Shown piece after piece: positions 24,760 through 34,500 of a DNA stretch of 41,778 nt. The stretch's first letter is position 1. Each line of letters opens with the position of its first letter. The DNA lies in assembly GCA_021734165.1 (NCBI GenBank), contig JAIPJL010000014.1, forward strand, positions 1 through 41,778, given 5' to 3'. A program made the position numbers and the translations under genes. This stretch comes from a bacterium (GTDB lineage: Bacteria > Electryoneota > AABM5-125-24 > Hatepunaeales > Hatepunaeaceae). The notes beneath the pieces were generated by a model, which did not search any database, was not told the origin of the DNA, and saw only the letters and a program-made list of their open reading frames with translations.

Positions 24760-27700
24760 ATGGTTATTATGATTATTATGTGTCCTAAAAAAAACTGGCT
24801 GTATCGCAGTAATAAGCGAGAAAAGCGCAACTCCCACGTTAAAGGGGTGTCTCTGCCTCGACCGATAGTTCTATCTGATAGGTATTCTTGTATTTTGAAG
24901 ATTTGTATCTTCACTATCCTTGCGCTTATCCTAAACCTGAATGGTGCCCAAGCTTCCTTAAAACCACGCTGGATTCCACCTAAACCGGAACATACGGTAC
25001 TTGATGATAATTGTTACAAGTACTGCATCACGATTAAATTTATAGAAAACAGCTCTGTCAGGTTACGCGATGACAGGCTTGTTTCGCTTAACGGATCTGA
25101 TCTGAAACCTTTCTATCGTGTTTTTAATTCATACAAGATAAAGAATTTCAAACGGCTTTTCTCACGTTCTGAACACCTCCTTGATGCTGAACGCGAAACC
25201 GGACAACAGCGATCAGGCAAACAGCTTGGCGACCTGAATAACTACTATCGTGTAGAACTCGACTCATCAGAAAATCCTGAAGCATTTATAGATGATCTGA
25301 ACCGTTTGGATATCATCGAGATTACATACGCTAATCCGAAATATGTTGAATGTGATGACATTCCTCCTGAAACTCCTGATTACAGTGATAGGCAGGGATA
25401 CCTTTACGAAGCGCCGGATGGGATAGATGCAGTTGCCGCCTGGGAGCATGTTGGGGGAAAAGGAGAAAATGTAAAAATAGTCCACTTTGCCGGTGGTTGC
25501 TTTCGAGACCACGAAGATTTAAAGGAATTGTTTTACTATGTTTCTTTCTGGGCTACTGGAGGTAATCATGGAACTGCTATGTTAGGAACGCTTGTAGCTG
25601 GTCATAATGAATATGGCGTCAATGGAATCTGTCCTGAAGCGTCTATTGGTTTGTTCGCTATGCCTGATTGCCCATTTAGTTTGGCAGAGATAATAAACGT
25701 CTGTTCAGAAAATATTGATGAAGGTGATATAATGTTCAACGCTAATGGTGTCTGGGTTGGTAATAATATAGAGTTACCTGTTGAGTTTGTTCAGGAAAAC
25801 TTTGATGTCATTGAGAATGTAGTTGCCAATGGAAAGATATTTATTGAGGTAGCTGTCAATGATAATAGAGATTTAGACGACGAGAGATTCGAAGGAAGAT
25901 TTGATCCGGAAGAGCGACATTCGGGGGCTATAATAGTTGGCGCTGGCGCTCCACCTGTTGGAGATCATGGCGAACCAAGATCGAGAATAGAATTTTCAAA
26001 TTACGGTTCGCGAGTTGATCTGCAGGCATGGGGCAGAGAGATTGTAACCTGTGGATATGGCGATCTGTTCTATCCCGATGATGATAGCAACCAGAGGTAC
26101 ACATCAGATTTTGGAGGAACTTGCGGAGCTTCTGCAATAGTAACAGGTGCAGCAGCCTGTCTGCAGGGAATGTGTAAAACCAGGACTGACTGTCAGATTA
26201 TACTCACACCAGAACAGGTTCGTAATATTCTTGTTGACACGGGTACACCCCAAAATGAAGAAGGATACGAAGGTCATATCGGTCCGCAGCCTGATCTTTC
26301 CGCTGCAATGGAGGAACTTGAGTTTCCATTCGGCTATTTAAGTGGAACGATAACCGACGTCGCAACAGATGCACCTATTCCCGGCGCTTTAGTTAAAACA
26401 CGCTGTGAAGAGACGTTGACTGATGACGAAGGCAACTGGATTATCGAAGAAGCGATAGCGCTTGGAGAAGTGTTCATTACTGCTGTTGTTGATGGCTATA
26501 TTGACTCCACCAGCGTTGTTTTTGATTTTGAAGAAGATGATACGCTTGATATTGACCTCAGTCTCTTGCATCCGGAGTTTGTTTTATCGGACAGCATGCT
26601 CAGCCTTGCATTAGAGCATGATTCTTCACTTGAAATTACTATCACTATTGAGAACAATGGAAATGGCTTTTTAAACTGGTCAGCAGAAAAGACCATTATT
26701 AATGATAATGACATTGTTGATTGGGAGTTACGTAATGTGTATTCAGCAGGTGAAATACTGAACGATGTTGCATTAGGTGGTGTACTATTTATCCATGACA
26801 GGTATTTCATAACAGGTGGAGGCGGTGATACTAACTATGTTTATATACTCGATGGCAACTTCGAGTTAACAGGTCGATTTGTACAACCCACCGACTCACG
26901 AAATGGAATCAGGGATCTTGCTTTCAACGGTGAGCTTATTTTCGGTGTTGATGATAATTTAGTATACGGATTCAGCACAGAAGGTGATTTGCGAACGAGC
27001 TTTGAAGGTCCGTACGATCATCTTAACGCCATAACCTGGGATTCTGACAGACACGCATTCTGGGTAAGTGGCATAGCCAGTAGATATATCTGGTGTGTGA
27101 CTGAAGATGGTGAAATCCTTGACAGCACTCTTGGGATCAATATGCAAAAATGGGGTCTTGCTTATTACCCTGAAGATCCTGAAGACTATACTTTGTATGT
27201 AAATAGTTACAATGAAGGATCACCTGCCGTTTACAAGATAAATCCTTCTACAGGTGAATATTTACCTGTTGCAGTGTTTCCGAACGATGGTGAATGCGAG
27301 GCGCGGGGAGCATTTATAACAGCAGATTATTCCCGTGACAGTTGGTCGTTTATTTCAATACTGCACAATGGCGTTAATGACCTTTTAGAGATAAGACAAT
27401 TGGGTCAGAAAAACTGGCTTGATGTCGATGAACTGGAAGGCAGATTGGAGTCTGAGCAGGATCAGGAAATAAATCTTACTATTAACAGCAGTTGGCTTCC
27501 TGCGGGATTATTCCCGGCACAACTCGCATTTGAGCATAATGCAGCAGGTGGAGAATATATTTTCAATATTGAACTTACTGTTCAACAGAATTATGTTGTT
27601 GATGACAGGATTGATACACCCTCAGAATTCGGGATTATTTCCATCTATCCTAATCCTTTCAATTCAAGTACTTGTATCGTGTATAATCTGAACGGCTCGG

Positions 27701-27885
27701 GTTTTACAAGATTACAAATATTTGATCTTACAGGTCGTAAAGTTGCAACATTGGTAGAAAGTTACAGGAATGTTGGTACTTACGACGCTATATGGAATGC
27801 TGAAGATATTCCTTCAGGATTGTACTTTGTTCGATTGAAGACTCAGGACAAGGAGAGGTTTAGAAAGTTGCTATTAATCAGGTAA
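24760..27885 (+). CDS. Secreted subtilisin-like (S8) protein with altered catalytic residues and type IX sorting domain
   Basis: The frame encodes 1041 residues. The start is uncertain (ATG at 24760, 24769 or 24778) because the signal peptide (hydrophobic run ending near LNGAQAS, residue 66) sits unusually far in. An inhibitor-like propeptide precedes the S8 domain (about 215-495). The His is kept (His270, NHGTAMLGT). The Asp position reads VHFAGGC, so no Asp is present at residues 242-244. The nucleophile position is Cys455 (GGTCGASAIVTG) where subtilases have GTS. Downstream are a carboxypeptidase-regulatory-like module (GYLSGTITDVATDAPIPGAL), a beta-sandwich, a propeller-like segment and a sorting domain (IYPNPFNSSTCIVYNL ... 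GLYFVRLKTQD). It is probably a pseudoenzyme or a thiol variant on the cell surface. Confidence 0.87.
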   Translation: MVIMIIMCPKKNWLYRSNKREKRNSHVKGVSLPRPIVLSDRYSCILKICIFTILALILNLNGAQASLKPRWIPPKPEHTVLDDNCYKYCITIKFIENSSVRLRDDRLVSLNGSDLKPFYRVFNSYKIKNFKRLFSRSEHLLDAERETGQQRSGKQLGDLNNYYRVELDSSENPEAFIDDLNRLDIIEITYANPKYVECDDIPPETPDYSDRQGYLYEAPDGIDAVAAWEHVGGKGENVKIVHFAGGCFRDHEDLKELFYYVSFWATGGNHGTAMLGTLVAGHNEYGVNGICPEASIGLFAMPDCPFSLAEIINVCSENIDEGDIMFNANGVWVGNNIELPVEFVQENFDVIENVVANGKIFIEVAVNDNRDLDDERFEGRFDPEERHSGAIIVGAGAPPVGDHGEPRSRIEFSNYGSRVDLQAWGREIVTCGYGDLFYPDDDSNQRYTSDFGGTCGASAIVTGAAACLQGMCKTRTDCQIILTPEQVRNILVDTGTPQNEEGYEGHIGPQPDLSAAMEELEFPFGYLSGTITDVATDAPIPGALVKTRCEETLTDDEGNWIIEEAIALGEVFITAVVDGYIDSTSVVFDFEEDDTLDIDLSLLHPEFVLSDSMLSLALEHDSSLEITITIENNGNGFLNWSAEKTIINDNDIVDWELRNVYSAGEILNDVALGGVLFIHDRYFITGGGGDTNYVYILDGNFELTGRFVQPTDSRNGIRDLAFNGELIFGVDDNLVYGFSTEGDLRTSFEGPYDHLNAITWDSDRHAFWVSGIASRYIWCVTEDGEILDSTLGINMQKWGLAYYPEDPEDYTLYVNSYNEGSPAVYKINPSTGEYLPVAVFPNDGECEARGAFITADYSRDSWSFISILHNGVNDLLEIRQLGQKNWLDVDELEGRLESEQDQEINLTINSSWLPAGLFPAQLAFEHNAAGGEYIFNIELTVQQNYVVDDRIDTPSEFGIISIYPNPFNSSTCIVYNLNGSGFTRLQIFDLTGRKVATLVESYRNVGTYDAIWNAEDIPSGLYFVRLKTQDKERFRKLLLIR

Positions 27886-27904
27886 TTATATTTGTGATTC
27901 AAAA

Positions 27905-27923
27905 GGCAGGCGGGACGCCTGCC
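27905..27923. repeat. GC-rich inverted repeat between convergent genes
   Basis: GGCAGGCG and CGCCTGCC form a perfect 8-bp stem with a GGA loop, 19 bp past the subtilisin-like gene. It may act as a two-way terminator between this gene and tadA. Its sequence is of the short palindromic type that is dispersed in many genomes. Confidence 0.6.
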
Positions 27924-28004
27924 CCACTGGAGAGATAATATCTTAACATTTACAATCAATCTTTAAAAGTGCGTCCAATCAAAAGTTGCAACTGCTCATT
28001 AGCA

Positions 28005-28436
28005 TCATTCCCTGAGCTTTAAAAAGAAATCCTTCAGCAGTCTTTCTGCCTCACCGGAGCTAATACCAGCATAAACATCAACTTTATGATTCAGCCGCGG
28101 TTCGCGAATAATATCGAACACCGATCCGCAAGCTCCTGCCTTAGCGTCTTGCACTCCAAAATACAGCCTCTTCAGACGCGCTAGCACAATCGCTCCGGCG
28201 CACATAGAGCATGGCTCTAAAGTTACGTAGATGTCAGCCCCTTCGAGATGCTCGCTCTGTAGGGTCTCACAGGCTGCTGTGATAGCGATCATCTCCGCGT
28301 GGGCAGTCGGATCGTTTAAAGCTCGAGTACGGTTGTGTCCTCTACCGATAATTCGGCTATCCTTGACGATCACCGCCCCAACCGGAACTTCACCTTCACT
28401 GAACGCCAGCTCTGCCTCAACAAGCGCAAGCTTCAT
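28005..28436 (-). CDS. tadA: tRNA adenosine(34) deaminase
   Basis: The 143-residue cytidine-deaminase-fold protein has the zinc site His46, with catalytic Glu48 (TAHAEMIAI), Cys76 and Cys79 (LEPCSMCAGA), all intact. Further TadA hallmarks are EVPVGAV near the start and FGVQDAKAGACGS. It converts adenosine to inosine at the wobble base of tRNA-Arg(ACG). The frame stays open upstream (SEVKRWMKLAL), and homologues usually begin a few residues earlier, but the ATG at 28436 is the only standard start. It follows the small membrane-protein gene closely. Confidence 0.95.
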   Translation of the reverse strand: MKLALVEAELAFSEGEVPVGAVIVKDSRIIGRGHNRTRALNDPTAHAEMIAITAACETLQSEHLEGADIYVTLEPCSMCAGAIVLARLKRLYFGVQDAKAGACGSVFDIIREPRLNHKVDVYAGISSGEAERLLKDFFLKLRE

Positions 28437-28479
28437 CCATCTTTTAACTTCACTTGGTACTGAGGTTATATCATTGACT

Positions 28480-28983
28480 TTAATACAATTTCCCTTTCTG
28501 GAATAAGTTAATCAGCGGATCACGTTTGAACTTCCGCCTATGTTTGCGCATGATCGGAACCGCAAGAAATAATGCGAGTAACTGCAAAGAATATATGCTG
28601 CCATGCCATATTTTATACTGATCAATAAGGTAATCGTGCGGATAGTTAAAAATTATCCGCCAGACAAAATAATCTATTATCATCGAAGTCGTTAACCAGA
28701 CAGTACCGGTGAACCAGCTATAACTGCGTAGATCAAACTTTTTAATGAACCTCAGGTAGGTGATTGCTATGTAGAAATAGAAAGGAATTATTGAGATGTT
28801 ACGATAAAGGTGAGCCCCATAAACGCCGATGTATTTAGCTATTACAAAACCGCTAAAAAAATTATTCACAAAATAAACCAGCCAGAGAATCGTCCAGAAA
28901 CCGTATATCAGCGATAGCCTCATTATTCGTTGTGTCAACCTCTTGATTATGAATGGAAATTCTGTATGATAGAAGATACGCAA
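28480..28983 (-). CDS. Small integral membrane protein of unknown function
   Basis: The 167-residue product has about four predicted membrane helices (around residues 22-48, 62-80, 92-112 and 128-148) and a very basic C-terminal tail (RKHRRKFKRD). The family is not recognised. The pattern SWFTGTVWLTTSMIIDYFVW recalls small 4-helix proteins of uncharacterised families. It lies 43 bp upstream of tadA on the same strand, so the two may be co-transcribed. Confidence 0.65.
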   Translation of the reverse strand: MRIFYHTEFPFIIKRLTQRIMRLSLIYGFWTILWLVYFVNNFFSGFVIAKYIGVYGAHLYRNISIIPFYFYIAITYLRFIKKFDLRSYSWFTGTVWLTTSMIIDYFVWRIIFNYPHDYLIDQYKIWHGSIYSLQLLALFLAVPIMRKHRRKFKRDPLINLFQKGKLY

Positions 28984-29331
28984 AAAGAAATCATTTCTCA
29001 GTTATTTAAAGCTCCAGTGTCGGTGATAGTCTGATTTTATCGTTGATATGTGATCCGTATTTAATATATTTTGAGTTTGAACACACATTTGATGATACAT
29101 GGAAAGAAAAAATAATGTCTCACAATATATCAGATAAAAATTACCTGACGAAATTGCCATTGCAAATAAGCGCCTTTGGGAGAAGGTAACAGGAATCCCA
29201 CATGTGCGGGACAAGTCGTCAACGCTTCCCACATCATTGATTGAGAATGATGCTTGTTCTATCTATTTTTATTGCGTATAATAATGAGTGCAAATTCAAT
29301 ACAAGTAAAACAATCAAAAGTGAAACTATAA
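28984..29331. other. Intergenic spacer upstream of the UPF0316 gene
   Basis: This 348-bp AT-rich spacer lies between divergent genes. It contains a near-perfect palindrome TCCCACATGTGCGGGA (about 29195-29210) and a hairpin CATCATT/AATGATG (29232-29252) followed 13 bp later by TTTTT. No convincing gene is seen. The segment could be a leader or an attenuator of the UPF0316 gene, but nothing identifies a known riboswitch. Confidence 0.4.
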
Positions 29332-29937
29332 ATGTTTGATCTGGTTGGTATTTTTGGTCACACGTTGACAGTCTGGCTTATAATCCCGACGCTTATCTTT
29401 TTTGCGCGGATAATCGACGTAAGCATAGGCACAATTCGAGTTATATTCGTCGCTAAAGGCATGAAATTCCTCGCGCCGGTACTTGGTTTTTTTGAGGTTC
29501 TCGTATGGCTGCTCGCAATCGGTGAGATACTGAAGAATCTTACTTCCTGGCAGAACTACATAGCTTACGCCTGCGGTTTTGCGATGGGTAATTTTGTTGG
29601 CATGCTGATCGAAAGTAAAATTGCGCTTGGGAATGTGATTATAAGGATTATAACAAGATATGAAGCCAATAGTTTAGTCGAAGCATTGCGTGAAAAGAAT
29701 TTCGGTGTAACCAGCATCGATGCGGATGGCAGAGATGGACCTGTGAAAATATTGTTCACGCTCACTACCCGAACATCTATCCCCAAGATACTAAACATTG
29801 TAAACGAATACAATCCAAATGCTTTCTATTCAATCGAGGACATCAGGTACGTCAGTGAAGGAATATTCCCAGTTCGTAAGACGCATTTGCGAGCAAGAGA
29901 TTTGATTGTCAGGAAGTTGTTTCATTTGAGGAAATAG
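29332..29937 (+). CDS. UPF0316 (DUF2179/DUF5698) membrane protein
   Basis: The 201-residue protein has three membrane helices (about 13-33, 45-65 and 70-92) with the family motif FFARIIDVSIGTIRVIFVAKG. A cytoplasmic DUF2179 domain (about 110-180: ARDGPVKILFTLTTR-like core and FYSIEDIRYVSEG) follows. Length and layout are normal for UPF0316. The DUF2179 domain is thought to bind small ligands or nucleotides in related proteins, but the cellular role is unknown. It faces the HD-GYP gene tail to tail with a 74-bp gap that holds no clear terminator. Confidence 0.9.
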   Translation: MFDLVGIFGHTLTVWLIIPTLIFFARIIDVSIGTIRVIFVAKGMKFLAPVLGFFEVLVWLLAIGEILKNLTSWQNYIAYACGFAMGNFVGMLIESKIALGNVIIRIITRYEANSLVEALREKNFGVTSIDADGRDGPVKILFTLTTRTSIPKILNIVNEYNPNAFYSIEDIRYVSEGIFPVRKTHLRARDLIVRKLFHLRK

Positions 29938-30011
29938 AAAAAGACCTGTTATGAGGACATACGACAACGCTCAGTCTAAAGAAAATAAAACGATACCCCT
30001 AAACTACGACA

Positions 30012-31301
30012 CTACAAAGCTTTCCCATTACCATTATTTAGCGATTCACGGAATGTCTCATATTCGTCAATTGATGCTGTCTGTGCGCCTTCGCGAATAC
30101 GATTGATCTCATCAAAGTTATTTATTAGAAGATTGACCTGATCCCTATCGAGATACTGTTCATCTGCCATAACTTTCATTTCACCAAGCGCTTCTCTTTG
30201 AGGCATACCCTTCCGGTACGGTCTGTCTTCAGTAATCGCTGTGAAATAATCCGCGACTGCTATAATGCGCGCTCCTGTAGGAATCTGCTCAGCATTAAGA
30301 TGGAAAGGATATCCGCTTCCGTCAAGTCTTTCGTGGTGCCATGACGCCCATTCATTTATCTCCTGCATGCCCTCGATATACTCCAGCGCCTTATATGAAT
30401 AGTAAGTATGCTTCTGCATAATATCTGTGTCATCAGCGCTCAATTCACCCGGTTTTTCAAGTATTTCAGTTGGTATTGCCAGCTTTCCAAGATCATGCAG
30501 GTAACCGGCTATCCTAATCTTACGCAGTTCTGACTGATCAAAACCGGTTAATTGGGCAAGGCTCTCAGCAACTACAGCTACTCCTTCTGAATGTGTGGCT
30601 GTAGATTTACTCCTGAAATCGATTAATCGCCTCAAAAGATTGGCTATTTCGAGTACACTTCCATTCTTAATTTGAGGTTGTGTTGAATTCAGTTTACTCT
30701 TTAATAGATAGTCGAGTGAGTCGGATGTTAAATCCGACCAGAAGCTCTTTCGCTCAGCAATAGTTTGAAACGCATCAACCATAGCAGGAATGAACATATT
30801 GCCGCTGTTAGTGGTGATCAGCTTAACAATCTCACTGCGCTGATCTGAAATCTCAGCATCTTGTTTTATAAGTACCGCTATCCTGTCTGCCAAATGAACA
30901 AGGTGACTGGCAATTGGTACCGGTTGACCTTCGAATTCTGTACCTGAACCACCATCCCAATTTACATGTATATATCTGATATCCTCAGCGACAGCCTTAA
31001 GCGGAGCAAAATCCTTCAACAGATAATATCCTATTTTACCATATTCACGCGGGTTATTACAGGTGAAATTGAGTTTAGTCAATTTGGATTGCAACGAAAA
31101 TGCGCCTATATCGCGGAGCGATCCCGCAAGAAAAACTTCAGCTTGTTCCACATCTGACCAACCAAGTTCTTCCGCCAATATTAAAGATATAAATGCAACC
31201 TCTTTATGATGATTTTGAATTGTTGGACTGGAGAGATCAATCATGTCGGATAGATTCATGATTAACTCAAACAGGGACAGACTGGGTTCAAAGCGTGTCA
31301 A
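30012..31301 (-). CDS. Tandem HD-GYP protein (probable cyclic-di-GMP phosphodiesterase)
   Basis: The 429-residue protein has two HD-GYP-like domains. The C-terminal one (about 215-410) keeps the metal and signature residues: THSEGV, His269-Asp270 (YLHDLGKLAIP), KHTYYS, HHERLDGSGYP (322-332) and AVADYFTAI, so it should hydrolyse cyclic-di-GMP. The N-terminal one (about 10-200) is degenerate: HHKEVA is kept, but the HD pair reads GSLRDIGA and GYP reads DGGSGTEF. The start is a TTG at 31301. It is preferred to the ATG at 31259 because the extra residues (SLSLFELIMNLSDMIDL) match the conserved beginning of this two-domain family. A GAGAAA sequence lies upstream of it. Confidence 0.88.
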   Translation of the reverse strand: MTRFEPSLSLFELIMNLSDMIDLSSPTIQNHHKEVAFISLILAEELGWSDVEQAEVFLAGSLRDIGAFSLQSKLTKLNFTCNNPREYGKIGYYLLKDFAPLKAVAEDIRYIHVNWDGGSGTEFEGQPVPIASHLVHLADRIAVLIKQDAEISDQRSEIVKLITTNSGNMFIPAMVDAFQTIAERKSFWSDLTSDSLDYLLKSKLNSTQPQIKNGSVLEIANLLRRLIDFRSKSTATHSEGVAVVAESLAQLTGFDQSELRKIRIAGYLHDLGKLAIPTEILEKPGELSADDTDIMQKHTYYSYKALEYIEGMQEINEWASWHHERLDGSGYPFHLNAEQIPTGARIIAVADYFTAITEDRPYRKGMPQREALGEMKVMADEQYLDRDQVNLLINNFDEINRIREGAQTASIDEYETFRESLNNGNGKAL

Positions 31302-31493
31302 TTAATTTCTCGGATTTCAGTTTAAGGATGGATTATCTCTGTTTCTGAACGAGCAATTGGTGTGCCAGATTCTTTGTCTTTTCTCTATGTACTTGTTATT
31401 ACAGGATATTATAAATATTAGTGCAAAATAGAGACAAATTTTATTCTGATTTTTTATCTTAAACATCTTAATATAAAGCATTTATAAGAAAGG

Positions 31494-31510
31494 AGTGCAA
31501 TATATGCACT
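31494..31510. promoter_or_regulatory. Palindrome with TGCAC half-sites upstream of the HD-GYP gene
   Basis: AGTGCA and TGCACT form perfect 6-bp arms around ATATA, in the 275-bp spacer between the dnaE2 stop and the HD-GYP start. The half-site TGCAC also occurs in the putative SOS operators, but here it is in a different arrangement. It could be a regulator site; no promoter was identified. The rest of the spacer (31302-31576) shows nothing else. Confidence 0.3.
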
Positions 31511-31576
31511 GTTTTAATCTGCAAAGTTAGATCGAAAACAGATTCTTCTAACTGTATTTGTGCAAGGAATTATCTC

Positions 31577-34500
31577 TTATAAATAATCTACCCTTTCCAC
31601 CGTCACAGTCACCGCGCCGAAGTCCTCTTCAACCTGTCCGAACAGCCTGAACGGTCGCGTGTATGACAACATGTGGCTAAAGCGTTTAAATGCTCGTGGG
31701 AAAAAGACCGTTTCTATCAGTCCGGTAGTATCCTCAAAAGTGACAAACTCCATGGCTTCCCGGTTCTTGGTTGGAACTACCTTGCCTGTCACTAACCAAC
31801 CTATAAAATCGATCTTTTTACCGACGTATTTATCCAACACGCGAGCCTTGACATATCGATGATTGTCGATTGTGAAGTAATCCTCCTCATCCCCCCTACG
31901 GAGTAGGGGAGAACATAAGGGGGGTTTCCTTATTAAACATGAAGTTATTGCAGGTGTTAATTTAGAATCACTTAATGTAACCCCCCTCCGATCCCCCCCT
32001 GCTGTTGTAGAAGGGGAGGTGAATAAACATCTCCCGATTTCGATTTCCGCACAGACCGGAAGCGGGAGGGGAGATGTCATATATAATTCCAACGGATGTC
32101 TGCTGATCAGGAAACCCAGAGTCTCAACCTCTTGCTGTAATATGGTCTTCTCATCATATTCAGGTGATCTGGGAGGTTTTTCCTTTTCAGCGATGAAAAG
32201 GCCGTTCTGACCTGTAGTTGTTGTTTTACTTCCGAATGATAGCGCAAGCTCCCAGAGTAATTCCGGGCGCGTGCGCTCCGGTTCAAGATTATCAAAACAA
32301 CCGGCCTTAACTAAAAGTCGCGCTTCTGATGATGATAATTCAGCCCGTTCTAAACAGTTTTCGAAACTGCTGTATGGCGTATCGCGTCTATCAACAATAC
32401 GCTGCATTGTATCCGAATTGAGTCCCTTGATCTGCATCAGTCCAACCCTAATCCAATCATCTCTTCCTGTATATCTGATCTGACTATCATTTATATCCGG
32501 AGGTAAGACCCTGATACTCATGCGTTTGGCTTCCGATATATAAGCAAACGTCGCATAGAATCCTCCCCGATTGGATATAACGCTAGCCATAAACTCTGCT
32601 GGATAATGAGCGCGTAAAAAGGCGCTCTTGAAGCTAACGAGAGCGTACGATGCGGAATGAGGTTTGCAGAATGAATATCCGGCAAAGCTCATGATCATGT
32701 CCCAGACCTTGTCAATCGCATCCCTGGAAACTCCGCGTTCACCTGCTCCCTCATAAAACTGTTTTCGCAAGTCCAGTAATCGTCTGTGTTTATGTTTCTT
32801 TGAGATCACCTTCCTTAATTCTTCCGCATCTGCAAGATTGAATCCAGCCAGTTTCATTGCAACTCTGGTAACATCTTCCTGATAAACCATTATGCCATAG
32901 TTATCATCAAGAATGTCGCCGATCAACGGATGCAACGGTTTCCACGGCTCTCCCTTCAACCGGCGTAGGTATTCGTTAATGAAAGGATTCGCTGCCGGAC
33001 GGATTATCGATGAATGAAGCACCAAATGCTCATAATCACCCGTTCCGGCTTTCTTCTGCAGGAGTCTTGTGGCAGGAGATTCAACGTAGAACACGCCCAT
33101 TGTATCACCACGTGCTATCAGACTTTGAGTATCCGGATCGTCCAATGGATAAAGAGTTGCATATTCAAGACTCAGTCCGTAATGCTCGTTAACTGCGTTG
33201 ATCGTATCCCGAATCACCGCCAGCGAACGATTACCGAGCAGATCGATCTTTACTAATCCTGAGTCTTCGGTCTGATCTTTCTCCCACTGGAGTATTCTCA
33301 CGCCTTTCGTTGCTATCTCTGTCGGAACCCAGTCCGCTGTCGGTCCGGGTGTGATCACAACGCCGCCACAATGAACAGACATATAACGCGGAATATCTTC
33401 TAATCTTTCAGCCCATTTAAGAATATCATCCCAGGGAGGTGGAAAGCCATGATCCTGCAAGGCAGGATGCTCCGTAATAGGAATCCCAACCAGTTTCATC
33501 CCGTAGGACATGCGCTTTGTGACAGAGGTTATTTCCGCTTCAGGCAGTCCGTAAACCTTGGCGATCTCATGCACTGCCGCCTTCTTCTGAAAACTGACAT
33601 GGTTTGACACCATTGCCGAACGTTCAATTCCATATTTATTAAAAACATAATCCAGTACATCATCTCGCTCGTCCCAGGCGAAATCGACGTCAATATCGGG
33701 TGGATCGCTGCGTGCTTCGTTGATGAAACGCTCGAAAAACAGCTTATGCCGGATCGGATCAACGTGAGTAATTCCGAGACAATATGACACGATACTTGCC
33801 GCAGCTGATCCACGTCCACAAGTGCGAGGAGACTGCTTAACGATGTCTTCGACGACTAGAAAAATTGGCGCATACTGTTTGCGTTCAATGAGATTAAGCT
33901 CATGCTCAATGCGCTCGGTAATTTGCGTTGTTATTTCCTCATAACGCCATTCAGCGCCTTTATAAGTCATATCTCGCAGGATATTAATGGCGCTTCCGTT
34001 CATACCAGGCTCTACTTCAGGATAAACAATCCCAAAATTAGGCGTCCAATCACAGAGATCAGCCACTTCGAGCGTGTTATCAACAGCTTCCGGACAAAAG
34101 CTGAAAGCTTCTCGCATCTCCTGCTCGTTAAAAAGTCGTGCATTAACTGAGGCGGTTTCACTTGCTGGAAGTCTATCGAGAGTAGTGTTAAGGTCAATTG
34201 TTCGTAGTAGCTTGTGGAGTTGGTAATCCTCCGGTTCAATCCAGAAAGCGCGGTTGGTGCCAACCGGTTTGATGTTCAAATATGATGCTGTTTTGAGTAA
34301 TTCCCTTACAGGATTTCCAGCGATCAATTCAGCGTATAAATATCTGGTTTTTCCGCTTAATTTGGTGAGAATGTTTACATCATCACTAAGGATAACAAGA
34401 CCATCATGTCTTTCAATAAGTTCGGAAAGCAAATCGAAATCCGGATTGATATGACGGTTGGTGATGATATGACAGAGATTAGCGTAGCCTTTGCGGTTCA

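Noticed and set aside
29002-29232. Minus-strand 76-codon open frame upstream of the UPF0316 gene
   Set aside because: There is no ribosome binding site, composition is unlike a protein, and no recognisable family; it is treated as spacer.
29160-29252. Possible riboswitch (cobalamin-like) in the UPF0316 leader
   Set aside because: Hairpins and GGGA/CCCA pieces are present, but none of the conserved boxes of a known riboswitch class could be placed.
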